This document shows positions 8,408 to 17,374 of a stretch of 64,000 nucleotides of DNA, piece by piece (position 1 is the first letter of the stretch; the number at the start of each line of letters is the position of its first letter). The stretch is taken from assembly GCF_049896245.1 (NCBI RefSeq), contig NZ_JAFCTX010000006.1:111884-175883 (forward strand), in the 5' to 3' direction. The position numbers and the translations under genes were made by a program. Under the pieces are notes generated by a model. That model made no database searches. It worked only from the letters and a program-made list of their open reading frames with translations, and was not told the origin of the DNA. This DNA comes from Cypionkella sp049896245. GTDB lineage: Bacteria; Pseudomonadota; Alphaproteobacteria; Rhodobacterales; Rhodobacteraceae.

Positions 8408-9397
8408 ATGATGCAAAAGCATGTGTTGGTGACGGGGGGCGCGGGCTATATCGGCGCGCATGCCTGCAAGGTTCTCGCACAGGCGGGCTTTGTGCCGGTG
8501 GCGTTTGACAACCTGTCAACCGGCTGGGCGGAGGCGGTGAAATTCGGGCCGTTTGTGCAGGGTGATCTGCTGGACCGTGCCCAGATCGACGCGGCTTTCC
8601 TGCGCTATCGCCCCATTGCGGTGATGCATTTCGCTGCCCTGTCGCTGGTTGGCGAGTCGATGAGCGATCCGGGGCGGTATTGGCGCACCAACGTCAATGG
8701 CTCGCTCAATCTGGTGGAGGCCGCGGTGGCGGCGGGCTGTATGAATTTCGTGTTCTCCTCGACCTGCGCGACCTATGGCGACCAAGACGGCGTGCTGCTG
8801 GATGAAGACACGCCGCAGCATCCGATCAATTCCTATGGTGCCTCGAAAAAGGCCATCGAGGAAATTCTGAAGAATTTTGGTGCGGCTTACGGGCTGAACC
8901 ATGTGATCTTCCGCTATTTCAACGTCGCAGGCGCTGACCCCGAGGCGGAAGTCGGCGAACAGCACCGCCCGGAAACCCATCTGATCCCGCTGATGCTGGA
9001 TGCCATCGAAGGCCGCCGCCCGGCGCTGACGGTGTTTGGCCAGGATTATCCGACGCCGGATGGCACTTGCGTGCGGGATTATGTGCATGTGATGGATCTG
9101 GTCGAGGCGCATGTGAAGGGGCTGAACTGGCTGCTGGAGGGTCGCGGCAACCGCGCCTTCAACCTTGGCGCCGGGCATGGCTTTTCGGTCCGGCAAGTGA
9201 TTGACGCCAGCCGTGTTGTGACCAACCGCGATGTGCCGATCATTCAAGGCCCGCGTCGGGCAGGCGATGCGGCGGCGCTGGTGTCAGGCTCTGACCGCGC
9301 CCGTGCTGAACTGGGGTGGCAGCCTGCGCGTTCCACCCTGCCCGAGATGATCCGCGATGCGCTGGGTTGGAGCCAGAAACCTGGCTTTCTGCGCTAA
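8408..9397 (+). CDS. galE: UDP-glucose 4-epimerase
   Basis: About 329 residues. The start is at the ATG pair 8408/8411, since the family begins directly before VLVTGGAGYIG. The Rossmann GGAGYIG motif is at residues 10-16, and the catalytic pair is Tyr143 and Lys147 in YGASKK. The enzyme interconverts UDP-glucose and UDP-galactose using bound NAD. Together with ugd and the glycosyltransferase-like gene it forms a short sugar-nucleotide cluster. It could also supply or use galactose from the galactoside island at 30-38 kb, although that link is inferred. Confidence 0.94.
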   Translation: MMQKHVLVTGGAGYIGAHACKVLAQAGFVPVAFDNLSTGWAEAVKFGPFVQGDLLDRAQIDAAFLRYRPIAVMHFAALSLVGESMSDPGRYWRTNVNGSLNLVEAAVAAGCMNFVFSSTCATYGDQDGVLLDEDTPQHPINSYGASKKAIEEILKNFGAAYGLNHVIFRYFNVAGADPEAEVGEQHRPETHLIPLMLDAIEGRRPALTVFGQDYPTPDGTCVRDYVHVMDLVEAHVKGLNWLLEGRGNRAFNLGAGHGFSVRQVIDASRVVTNRDVPIIQGPRRAGDAAALVSGSDRARAELGWQPARSTLPEMIRDALGWSQKPGFLR

Positions 9398-9429
9398 AAG
9401 TGGCTTGCAGAGCATAGCGTCAGTTCGTC

Positions 9430-9452
9430 TTCCCCGCTGGGAATGACTTGTG
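9430..9452. repeat. Copy 1 of a short palindromic repeat between convergent genes
   Basis: The stretch contains TCCCCGCTGGGAATGACTTG and pairs CCC with GGG around CGCT. A second copy in opposite orientation is at 62289-62313. Both lie between convergent genes (galE/nitrilase here, olsA/thiE there), suggesting a dispersed bidirectional terminator. Confidence 0.6.
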
Positions 9453-9539
9453 TATTCGCACAGTTTCAAAGCCATTTTCCACAATATGTTGTGGTATTGC
9501 GCGATATGAGGCGATTATCATGGGTAACGCTTTGTTATT

Positions 9540-10313
9540 TTAGCCTTGCCCGATCGCCCGATAATCGCGCGCTTGGCTTGACAGCCGCGCAGCCGCCACC
9601 TGCGGCACATCTGCGACCAGCAACGCCGGACCCATCCCGGCTTGCGCCAACACCTCGCCATCGGCGCCGACGATCAACGATGCGCCCGCATAGGTCAAAT
9701 CGCCCTCCACGCCGCAATAATTGGCGTAAACAATCGTCATCGCGTGGTTGGCCGCCATCGCGGGCACGGTGGCGCGCATCACATGGGTATAGGGCAGCAT
9801 ATTGGCGGTTGGCACCAGCAGAACCGTGACGCCCATCGCCGCCAAAGCCGCGATATGGGGGGCAAATTCAACGTCATAGCAGATCAGAAGTGCGGCTTTG
9901 TGCCCGGCCAGATCAAAGGTGACATAGGCATCTCCCGGTCGGTAAATCGCGGCCTCTCGTGGGCCATAAGGCTGGATTTTGCGGTAATGCGCCAGTTCCG
10001 CGCCATCGGGCCCCAAGGCCAAAGCGGCGTTGTACACTATATCACTGTCGCGCTCGGCATAGCCAAACACCAGCCCACATCCCGCCGCGCGACAGGCTTC
10101 GGCCAGACGGTCCTGCCAAGCCCCGCCATGCAGCAGCGCCAACTCTGCAATCGCATCACTGTTATAGCCTGGCGCGAAACTTTCCGGCACCACCAGCATG
10201 TCAGCACCCGCAGCCCCCGCCGCGCGCAAACCACGCTCGACCGCCGCAAAGGCCGCCGCGCAATCTCCAGCGGGTGAGGGGGCTTGCATCAGCGCAAGAC
10301 GAACATCGGGCAT
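9540..10313 (-). CDS. Carbon-nitrogen hydrolase (nitrilase superfamily)
   Basis: About 257 residues from the ATG at 10311-10313, which has an AGGAG site; the longer frame from 10370 has none. The catalytic triad is visible as Glu44 (VVPESF), Lys112 (YRKIQPYG) and Cys145 (ICYDVEF). The family hydrolyses nitriles, amides or carbamoyl groups. The sequence resembles the branch that includes predicted amidases and R-amidase-like enzymes, but the substrate cannot be named. It converges with galE. Confidence 0.87.
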   Translation of the reverse strand: MPDVRLALMQAPSPAGDCAAAFAAVERGLRAAGAAGADMLVVPESFAPGYNSDAIAELALLHGGAWQDRLAEACRAAGCGLVFGYAERDSDIVYNAALALGPDGAELAHYRKIQPYGPREAAIYRPGDAYVTFDLAGHKAALLICYDVEFAPHIAALAAMGVTVLLVPTANMLPYTHVMRATVPAMAANHAMTIVYANYCGVEGDLTYAGASLIVGADGEVLAQAGMGPALLVADVPQVAAARLSSQARDYRAIGQG

Positions 10314-10621
10314 CAAAGGGCTCCTGCTTTGGTTTGGCCGCATCATGGCGCGCAGCGCTTGCCGTGTCACCCCCAGCAGCAGTACCTATTTCACCGAGCG
10401 CAGTCAGCCCAGCGGTGAAGACCGCCCCGTCGCCCGCTAGCGCCCAGGTGCAGGCGCGGATGGCCGAGAGCTGCGCCAGCCAAATATCAAGCGCGGTCAA
10501 CGGGTTTGCGAAGAAACCTGTGCCGCTTTGGTTACGCCCTATCGGCTGGGTGCTGATTGGCGTTGAAGCCTTGCACACAGCCGCTAAGGTGCCGGGACGT
10601 GCATTGCAGATCAGGGTGAGT
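10314..10621. other. Intergenic stretch, no gene seen
   Basis: About 308 bases between the nitrilase gene (leftward) and the methylase pseudogene (rightward). Open frames here are short or antisense to the methylase. It probably carries both promoters; no operator or repeat was recognised. Confidence 0.5.
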
Positions 10622-13600
10622 ATGTCAGACGCCGTTGCAGACTTTATCCAGCGCTGGAAACCCTCTGGCGGCAGTGAGATGGCGAATTTCCCCAGCTTTG
10701 CGGGCGAACTGACCCGGCTGTTGGGGGTTGAACCCCCAAACCCGCCACCAGCGATGGCCAGAACAACGACTACCGTTTTGAGCGCCCGGTCAGCTTCACC
10801 CATACCGGAGCGATCAGCCGGGGCCGCATCGACCTTTATCGCCGCGGATGTTTCATTCTGGAGGCCAAGCAGGGCACCGATGCCGCCCCGCTTTCCCTGC
10901 TGGACGACGCGGCGATTACCCAGAAGGGCCATGCGCGGCGTGGCTCGGCGAAATGGGATGACACCATGCTGCGCGCCCGCAATCAGGCCGATCGCTATGC
11001 CCGTGCGGTGGCGAAAGAAGATGGCTGGCCGCCGTTTTTGCTGGTGGTCGATGTTGGTCATGTCATTGAAGTTTATGCCGATTTCTCGCGGCAAGGTCAG
11101 GGCTATACCCAGTTTCCCGATGGCAACCGCTATCGGATCAGCTTGGACGATCTGCACAACCCCGAGGTGCGCGCCCGGCTGATTGCGCTCTGGAACGATC
11201 CGGTGTCGCTTGATCCCGCCAAGATCAGCGCGCAGGTCACCCGCAAGGTGGCGGGGCATCTGGCGGAACTGGGGAAATCCTTTGAGGGGCAGGGCCATGC
11301 GCCCGAAGACGTCGCCACCTTCCTGATGCGCTGCCTGTTCACCATGTTTGCCGAGGATGTCGAACTGATCCCGAAAAACAGTTTCACCGACCTTCTCAAG
11401 CGCCTGCGTGGCACGCCCGATATGGCCGATACGGTTTTGACTGGGCTTTTCCGCGCCATGGACAAGGGTGGAAAATCAGAAACCCTGCTGACAAAACTTA
11501 AGGAATTCAACGGGTTTCTGTTCAAACACGCCACCGCGCTGCCGCTCAATGCCCTGCAACTCGGCCTGTTGATTGAGGCCGCCAGCCACAACTGGCGTGA
11601 GGTCGAACCCGCGATCTTTGGCACCCTGCTGGAGCGGGCCTTGGACAAACGCCAGCGCCACAAGCTGGGCGCGCATTACACCCCGCGCGCTTATGTCGAA
11701 CGCCTTGTCAGCCCGACGGTGATGGAGCCTTTGCGGGCCGATTGGCGCGATGTGCAGGCCTCGGCGCTGACCTATGCCACCCAAGACAACCTCAAGGACG
11801 CCCGCGCCACGGTCGAGGCCTTCCACCGCCGCCTGTGCGAGATTCGCGTGCTTGATCCGGCCTGTGGTTCCGGCAACTTCCTGTATGTCGCGCTAGAGCT
11901 GATGAAACGTCTTGAGGGCGAGGTGATCGCCTTGCTGCGCGATCTGGGGCAGGATCAGGCCGCCTTGGGGCTGGCCGGCCACACCGTTGATCCGCATCAG
12001 TTTCTGGGGCTGGAGTTGAACCCGTGGGCCGCTGCGGTGGCTGAATTGGTGCTGTGGATCGGCTATCTGCAATGGCATTTCCGCACCTATGGCAAGGCCA
12101 GCCCCGCCGAGCCTGTTCTGCGCGACTTCAAGAATATCGAGAACCGCGATGCCGTGCTGGATTGGGATGCGCGCCGAGAGCGCCGCGATGCCAATGGCGG
12201 GCTGGTGACGCGCTGGGATGGCATCGGCACCATTGTGCATAATGTCACCGGCGAGCGGGTGCCTGATCCAACTGCGCGCACCCAAGTCTGGGATTACATC
12301 AAACCCCGCCCGGCGAAATGGCCCGAGGCCGATTTTATCATCGGCAATCCGCCGTTTATTGGCGCCAGCCGGATGCGCGACGCTTTGGGCGATGGCTATA
12401 CCGAGGCGATCCGGGCGGCCTATCCGAAGGTGCCGGATAGCGCTGATTTCGTGATGTTCTGGTGGGAGAAGGCAGCTTTGGCCGCCCGCGCCTATGCCCC
12501 GGCGAAGGGTAAGGGCTGCCGCCGCTTTGGGCTAATCACCACCAATTCCTTGCGGCAAACCTTTAACCGCAAGGTGCTGGAGACGCATCTGAACGATGCA
12601 AAAACCCCGGCCAGCCTGATCTTTGCCATCCCTGACCACCCTTGGGTTGATGCGGGCGATGGGGCTGCGGTGCGGATTGCAATGACCGTGGCCGAGAAGG
12701 GTCGCAGTGAGGGCCGCTTGTTCACCGTGGCGTCGGAGTCAAAAATCGCCGACGCCAACGAGGGCCGCGATGTGGTGCTGAGCATGGTCGAAGGCACGAT
12801 CTTCGCCGATTTGCGGGTGGGGGCGGATGTGCTGAAAGCCAAGCCACTGAAAGCCAACCTTGGGCTTTCGGCGAGAGGTGCATTCTTGATTGGGAAAGGA
12901 TTTCTTGTTACGCGACAATTTGCTGTCGAACATGCCCAAGGCACCGATGCTGAGACAAAGCGCGTCATTCGGCCATTCTTGGGTGGCTACGATATGACAC
13001 AACTTCATCGGCGTAGATGGGTTATCGACTTTTGGGGCCTGAGTGAAGCAGAGGCGCGACGCAAATATCCAAGGCTGTATCAGCACGTCCGCGACACGGT
13101 TAAGCCCGTTCGAGATGAAAACGACATGGATTGGCGTAGAGAGAATTGGTGGGTGTTTGGTGATCCGGGCAGAAGCTTTCGCAGCGCAACGGCTGATTTA
13201 GAGTATACCATTGTAACCTCTCGAACTGCAAAACATCGAATTTTCCAGTTTTGGAGCACTTTGGATTTGCCTGAAAGTTAAGTTGTCATTGTGGGTTCAA
13301 ATGATGCGAGCCTGCTCGCCATCCTTTCTTCACGCCAACATTCCACATTCTCGCTAGCGACGTGTGGTTGGATGGGTGTCGGAAATGATCCGCGATACAA
13401 TAATTCAATCTGCTTCGACCCCTTCCCCTTCCCAGCCCCCTCCGCGCCGCTGAAGGCCCGGTTGCGGCAACTCGGTGAAGACCTTGATGCGCATCGCAAG
13501 CGGCAGCAGGCGTTGCACCCCAAGCTGACGCTGACGGCGATGTATAACTGTCTCGAAAAACTCCGCGCGGGGGAACGGATTGAGGGGCGCGATAAGGAAA

Positions 13601-14067
13601 CCTACGACCAGGGCCTGATCGGCATCCTGCGGGATCTGCACGACCAGATCGACGCCGCCGTGGCCGAAGCCTACGGCTGGCCCGCCGCGCTGTCCGACGA
13701 TGAAATCCTGCACCACCTTGTCGCCCTGAACCGCACCCGCGCGACAGAGGAAGCCAGCGGCCAAATCCGCTGGCTGCGCCCCGAGTATCAAAATCCCGCA
13801 GGCCAAACCGCCACAACGCAGGGCGAACAGACCGCGATGGACATCGGCCCCGCGGTATCCACCGACAAAGCCCCTTGGCCGAAAACCATGCCCGAGCAAA
13901 TCGCCGCCGTCCGCGCGGCGCTTTCCGCGATGGGCGAGGCCACCCCCGACCAGATCGCCCGCCACTTCGCCCGCGCCCGCACCACCTCGGTGCAACCTCT
14001 GCTGGAAAGCCTTGCCGCGCTGGGGTACGCCAGCCGCGCCGACGGCGGGCGGTTTCTGGGGCCGTAG
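10622..14067 (+). pseudogene. Type IIG (MmeI-like) restriction-methylase, broken by a frameshift and a stop codon
   Basis: The ancestral protein of about 1,150 residues can be read across two lesions. The N-terminus (MSDAVADFIQRWKPSG) runs in one frame from 10622 and shifts by one base at the C5 run 10733-10737; restoring one C gives the family-like EPPKPATSDGQNNDYRFER. The second frame continues to a TAA at 13279-13281, after which the same frame continues as VVIVGSNDASLLAILSSRQ. Visible parts are a PD-(D/E)xK-type nuclease (Asp codon 10831, Glu-Ala-Lys codons 10861-10869), methylase motif I DPACGSGNF (11853-11879), motif IV NPPF (12345-12356), and a C-terminal target-recognition region and winged helix. 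The piece from 10966 to 13281 may still be translated but lacks both ends. Confidence 0.85.
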
Positions 14068-14114
14068 GTTTCTCGGGCCATAGGTTTGTGGGGCCATAGG
14101 ATTCTGGGGCCGTA
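14051..14114. repeat. Four tandem 16-bp repeats
   Basis: Units at 14051-14066, 14067-14082, 14083-14098 and 14099-14114 follow the pattern GGTTTCTGGGGCCGTA with one to three changes each. The first unit overlaps the last codons and the TAG of the methylase pseudogene; the array ends three bases before the convergent regulator's stop codon. It probably grew by slippage from the gene end. Confidence 0.85.
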
Positions 14115-14117
14115 AGA

Positions 14118-15962
14118 TTAGCTGCGGCGCAGACCAAAGCGCAGAATCTGGCGATGCACCGTGCTGCGATCCACCCCCATCAGGCGGGCGACAGCAGAGA
14201 CGTTCCAGCCCTGTGCTGCCAGCAGATGCTGCAACAGCGCGGGCCCGGTGGTGCTGTCGGATGCGACCCCCGGCAGATGCGGCAGCAGATCGGCGCGGCC
14301 CAAAGTGACAGCCCCTGCCTGCGGCGGGTAACTGGCGGCCAAAGTTGCCGCCAGCGCCGCCATCTGATGCAGATTGCCGCCCCAGTCTTGCGCCGCAAGC
14401 TGTGCCGCGGCTTGCGCGTCAAAGCTGACCTGCACACCAAAGGCGCGGGCGAACAGCCGCTCGGCCAGCGCGATCAAATCCTGCCGCTGCCGGATGGCGG
14501 GCAGATGCAGCGCCGCCCCCGCCAAGCGGTGCAAAAGGTCTGGCCGGATGCCGGTTTGCGGATCGGTGCCAAGCGTGGCTACGATCCGCGCGTTCGAGCG
14601 GCGCTCTCGCAAGGCCCCGACCGGGCGATAGCTGCCCGCCGCAATCAGCGTCAGCAGGCGGGCTTGCAAGCGGGGCGGCAACTCATTAAGGTTCTCCAGC
14701 AGCAGCGTGCCACCCTCGGCGGCATCAATCAGGCCGGGACTGTGGCCACGCGGATCACCACGGCCAAACAGCACCGCCGCCTCATCCTCGGTCAGGCTTT
14801 CGCAGGCGACCGTGATGCAGGGGCCGTGGCGGCTGACCGCATGGATCGCCTGCGCAAGGCTGGATTTGCCCGAACCGCTTGCCCCGGTGATCAGCAGCGG
14901 CATCTGCCCCGGTGCCAGTGTCGCCGCCCGGTGAAGCAGCGCCCGCATCGTGGGATCATCGCCCGCCAAAGCGCGCAGGGCGGGGGGGATCGCCGGGTTG
15001 CTTGGGCGTTGCGGTTGGGGGATGCGGCGCGGCTCGATGGCATGGGCGAACAGGCGGTAGCCGTCGCGGGTCTGGATCAGGCGATCGCGTGCGGCGCGTT
15101 GGCGGGTCAGGCCTTCGAGCGTATCTAGGCCAAGCTCGAACACCTCGGACACATGCCGCCCGATCAGGCCCTGCCCCTTGCGCCAATCGCGCGACAGCGT
15201 GCGGGCCATCAACCGGGCAGCCCCATTGGTCATCCCAATCACATGGCCGCCTGCATCCAAGGTCAGCGCCGCCTCGGGATCGACATCGAGAAAATCCGGG
15301 CTGCTGGCCAGCCGCAGCACCCAATCCGAGCGGCTTTCGGCCATGATATTGGCCATCTCGATCCGCCTTGCAGTCTGGCGCACAAGGTTCAGCGCAAGGA
15401 ACTGGCTGGCGCGTGCAAGGGGGGATGACAGCAGCGAGATATCCAGGACCGCAGCCAAGCTGCCCGCGGTGTCATAGATTGGTGCGGCAGTGCAGGACAG
15501 CCCGCCATGGGTGACATCGAAATGATCGCTTTGGTGGATGATCAGCGGCTCACCGGTTTCAATGCAGGCCCCCAGCGCGCAGGTGCCCGCCCGCGCCTCG
15601 GACCATTCCGCGCCCATGTAAAGGCCGCTGCGGCGCAGGTCTTGCTTTTGGCTATCCTCGCCGAGATATTCCACCGTCACGCCGTCGCGGTCCGACAGCA
15701 GCAAGACATAGTTCTGCCCGGCGACCAGCTTGTACAGATCGTCAATGCCAGAGCGCGCGATGGAGATCAGGTCTGCCGAGCGTTCGCGGTGCTGGCGCAG
15801 GGCGGTGTCGGGCAGGATATAGGCCTCGGCCCGCGCGGTGGGGTCAAGGCCGTGCTTGTCGAGACAACGCAGCCAGCTTTGCACCACCAGCGGATCACGG
15901 CTGCCGCTGCCGTGGCGGGCGGCAGCCTCGATTTCGCGGATATGCTCGATATCGGTCTGCAT
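14118..15962 (-). CDS. AcoR-like activator with GAF and AAA+ domains, lacking the GAFTGA motif
   Basis: A 614-residue regulator. A GAF-like sensing region lies at about residues 65-205, an AAA+ module at about 335-540, and a Fis-type helix-turn-helix near the end (GWNVSAVARLMGVDRSTVH). Walker A is GASGSGKSS at 360-368. At residues 401-410, where sigma-54 activators carry GAFTGA, the sequence is RGDPRGHSPG, and Walker B reads LLLENL instead of LFLDE. Without the GAFTGA loop, contact with sigma-54 is doubtful, so it may activate sigma-70 promoters. It is divergent from a dehydrogenase and a monooxygenase gene and probably controls them through the operator at 16080-16125. Confidence 0.82.
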   Translation of the reverse strand: MQTDIEHIREIEAAARHGSGSRDPLVVQSWLRCLDKHGLDPTARAEAYILPDTALRQHRERSADLISIARSGIDDLYKLVAGQNYVLLLSDRDGVTVEYLGEDSQKQDLRRSGLYMGAEWSEARAGTCALGACIETGEPLIIHQSDHFDVTHGGLSCTAAPIYDTAGSLAAVLDISLLSSPLARASQFLALNLVRQTARRIEMANIMAESRSDWVLRLASSPDFLDVDPEAALTLDAGGHVIGMTNGAARLMARTLSRDWRKGQGLIGRHVSEVFELGLDTLEGLTRQRAARDRLIQTRDGYRLFAHAIEPRRIPQPQRPSNPAIPPALRALAGDDPTMRALLHRAATLAPGQMPLLITGASGSGKSSLAQAIHAVSRHGPCITVACESLTEDEAAVLFGRGDPRGHSPGLIDAAEGGTLLLENLNELPPRLQARLLTLIAAGSYRPVGALRERRSNARIVATLGTDPQTGIRPDLLHRLAGAALHLPAIRQRQDLIALAERLFARAFGVQVSFDAQAAAQLAAQDWGGNLHQMAALAATLAASYPPQAGAVTLGRADLLPHLPGVASDSTTGPALLQHLLAAQGWNVSAVARLMGVDRSTVHRQILRFGLRRS

Positions 15963-16079
15963 CGGCCCTCCAACCTCGCACCCCTTTTGATGGGGGCGGC
16001 AGAGGTGATCCTAGCCGACAATTTCCGATTGCATAACCCAGCCGTCTGCATGGCGCAGCATTCCGCCATGCTGCGCGCG

Positions 16080-16125
16080 CACCTGTTGCACGGGGGTGCA
16101 ACAGGTGTGTGCAGGGGTGCAACAG
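16080..16125. promoter_or_regulatory. Probable operator pair for the AcoR-like activator
   Basis: A perfect inverted repeat has 11-base arms CACCTGTTGCA (16080-16090) and TGCAACAGGTG (16097-16107) around six bases. A second, less perfect copy follows immediately (TGTGCA, GGGG, TGCAACA, ending about 16125). The TGTTGCA-N6-TGCAACA core resembles the upstream sites of AcoR-type activators. It lies about 100-145 bases before the dehydrogenase start. No correctly spaced GG-N10-GC sigma-54 promoter was found between it and the gene. Confidence 0.78.
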
Positions 16126-16224
16126 GGGGGCGGGCTAAGGTGCTGAAATCGTTTGATGTGGTTTTGGCGGTTTGGTGTGGGGTGTCGCAGGGCCACTCTG
16201 TCTGCAAGTTGAGGGAGGACCAGA

Positions 16225-17295
16225 ATGAAAGCCTTACGTTTCCACGCCGCCAAGGATTTGCGGATTGAGGATATCGACGCTGTTCCGGCCCCCGGACCGG
16301 GGCAGGTGGTGATCCGCAACCGTTTCGTCGGCATCTGCGGCACCGATCTGCATGAATATGCTTACGGTCCGATCTTTATTCCATCCGCGCCGCATCCGTT
16401 CACCAAGGCCATGCTGCCGCAGGTTTTGTGCCATGAGTTTGGCGGTGTGGTGACCGCCGTGGGCGCGGGCGTTGCCCATGTGCAGGTCGGGGATCGGGTC
16501 TCGGTGCAACCGCTTATCATGCCGCGCGCCGGGGATTATTTCGCCGATCGCGGCTTGTTTCATCTCAGCGAAAATCTGGCACTGGCGGGGTTAAGCTGGA
16601 TTTCAGGCGGCATGGCCGAGGCCGCTTTGCTGAACGATTACAACGTGGTGAAAATCCCCGATGCGATGCGTGATGAAGAAGCCGCCTTGGTCGAGCCCAC
16701 CGCCGTCGCGGTTTATGCCTGTGATCGCGGGCAGGTTTCGGCGGGTCACTCGGTGCTGATCACCGGGGCCGGGCCGATTGGGATGCTGACCCTGCTGGCC
16801 GCCAAGGCCTTTGGGGCCACCAAGCTGTTTCTGTCCGATCTGAACGACACAAGGCTGGAACTGGCGCGGGGTATCCTGCCCGAAGTGATCACTCTGAACC
16901 CCAAGCGCGACGATATTGGGGCTGTGATCCGCGCGCAGACCGAAGGCGGCGTTGGCTGCGATGTGGCGCTGGAATGTGTCGGCAATGAAAAGGCGCTGCA
17001 AAGCTGCCTTGACGCTGTGCGCAAGCAGGGCACCATCGTGCAGGTTGGTTTGCATCCGGGCAATTCGGCGATCAACTGGCACAATGAAACCTTCAAGGAT
17101 GTCGATATTCGCGGCTCTTGGGCCTATCCGACCCATCTTTGGCCGCGGGTGATCGACCTGATCGCAAGCGGAGCGATTCCGGCGATGAAGGTGGTGACGA
17201 AGAAAATCCGGTTGGATGAGGCCGTGACGCAGGGCTTTGACGTTTTGCTCGACCCCGTCGGAACGCAGTTGAAAATTCTGATTGATCTCGGATGA
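16225..17295 (+). CDS. Zinc-dependent 2,3-butanediol dehydrogenase-like enzyme
   Basis: A 356-residue medium-chain dehydrogenase with a GGGAGG site at its start. Catalytic zinc ligands are Cys38 (ICGTDLHEY), His70-Glu71 (LCHEFGG) and Glu157 (VEPTAVAVY); the NAD motif GAGPIG is at 181-186. The best fit is the (R,R)-butanediol dehydrogenase branch. The structural zinc loop, normally four cysteines, should lie near residues 96-112, but this stretch (PLIMPRAGDYFADRGLF) has none, so that zinc is absent. It is the first gene after the divergent activator and is followed by the monooxygenase gene, so a diol, secondary alcohol or ketone substrate is likely. Confidence 0.86.
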   Translation: MKALRFHAAKDLRIEDIDAVPAPGPGQVVIRNRFVGICGTDLHEYAYGPIFIPSAPHPFTKAMLPQVLCHEFGGVVTAVGAGVAHVQVGDRVSVQPLIMPRAGDYFADRGLFHLSENLALAGLSWISGGMAEAALLNDYNVVKIPDAMRDEEAALVEPTAVAVYACDRGQVSAGHSVLITGAGPIGMLTLLAAKAFGATKLFLSDLNDTRLELARGILPEVITLNPKRDDIGAVIRAQTEGGVGCDVALECVGNEKALQSCLDAVRKQGTIVQVGLHPGNSAINWHNETFKDVDIRGSWAYPTHLWPRVIDLIASGAIPAMKVVTKKIRLDEAVTQGFDVLLDPVGTQLKILIDLG

Positions 17296-17374
17296 CCTAA
17301 CCGCCGTGCGACTGACAGGTCTGGGAGGGCCCGCGCGCGGCACTTCAATATGAAAGTAAAAGGGAGGAAACCAT

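Noticed and set aside
10733..10740. Programmed -1 frameshifting in the methylase gene
   Set aside because: The C5-A3 stretch does not fit the X-XXY-YYZ slippery pattern in the reading frame, and a second lesion exists, so a dead gene or sequencing error is simpler.
9959..11182. Long rightward open frame over the nitrilase gene and the methylase start
   Set aside because: It is antisense to a nitrilase with all catalytic residues; only its part after 10622 is coding, as the methylase N-terminus.
10201..11298. Long leftward open frame opposite the methylase start
   Set aside because: It is antisense to clear methylase and nuclease sequence and has no recognisable domain.
16141..16224. Candidate sigma-54 promoters before the dehydrogenase gene
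   Set aside because: GG and GC elements occur but with 11 bases between them, not 10, and without the TTGCA-type box.
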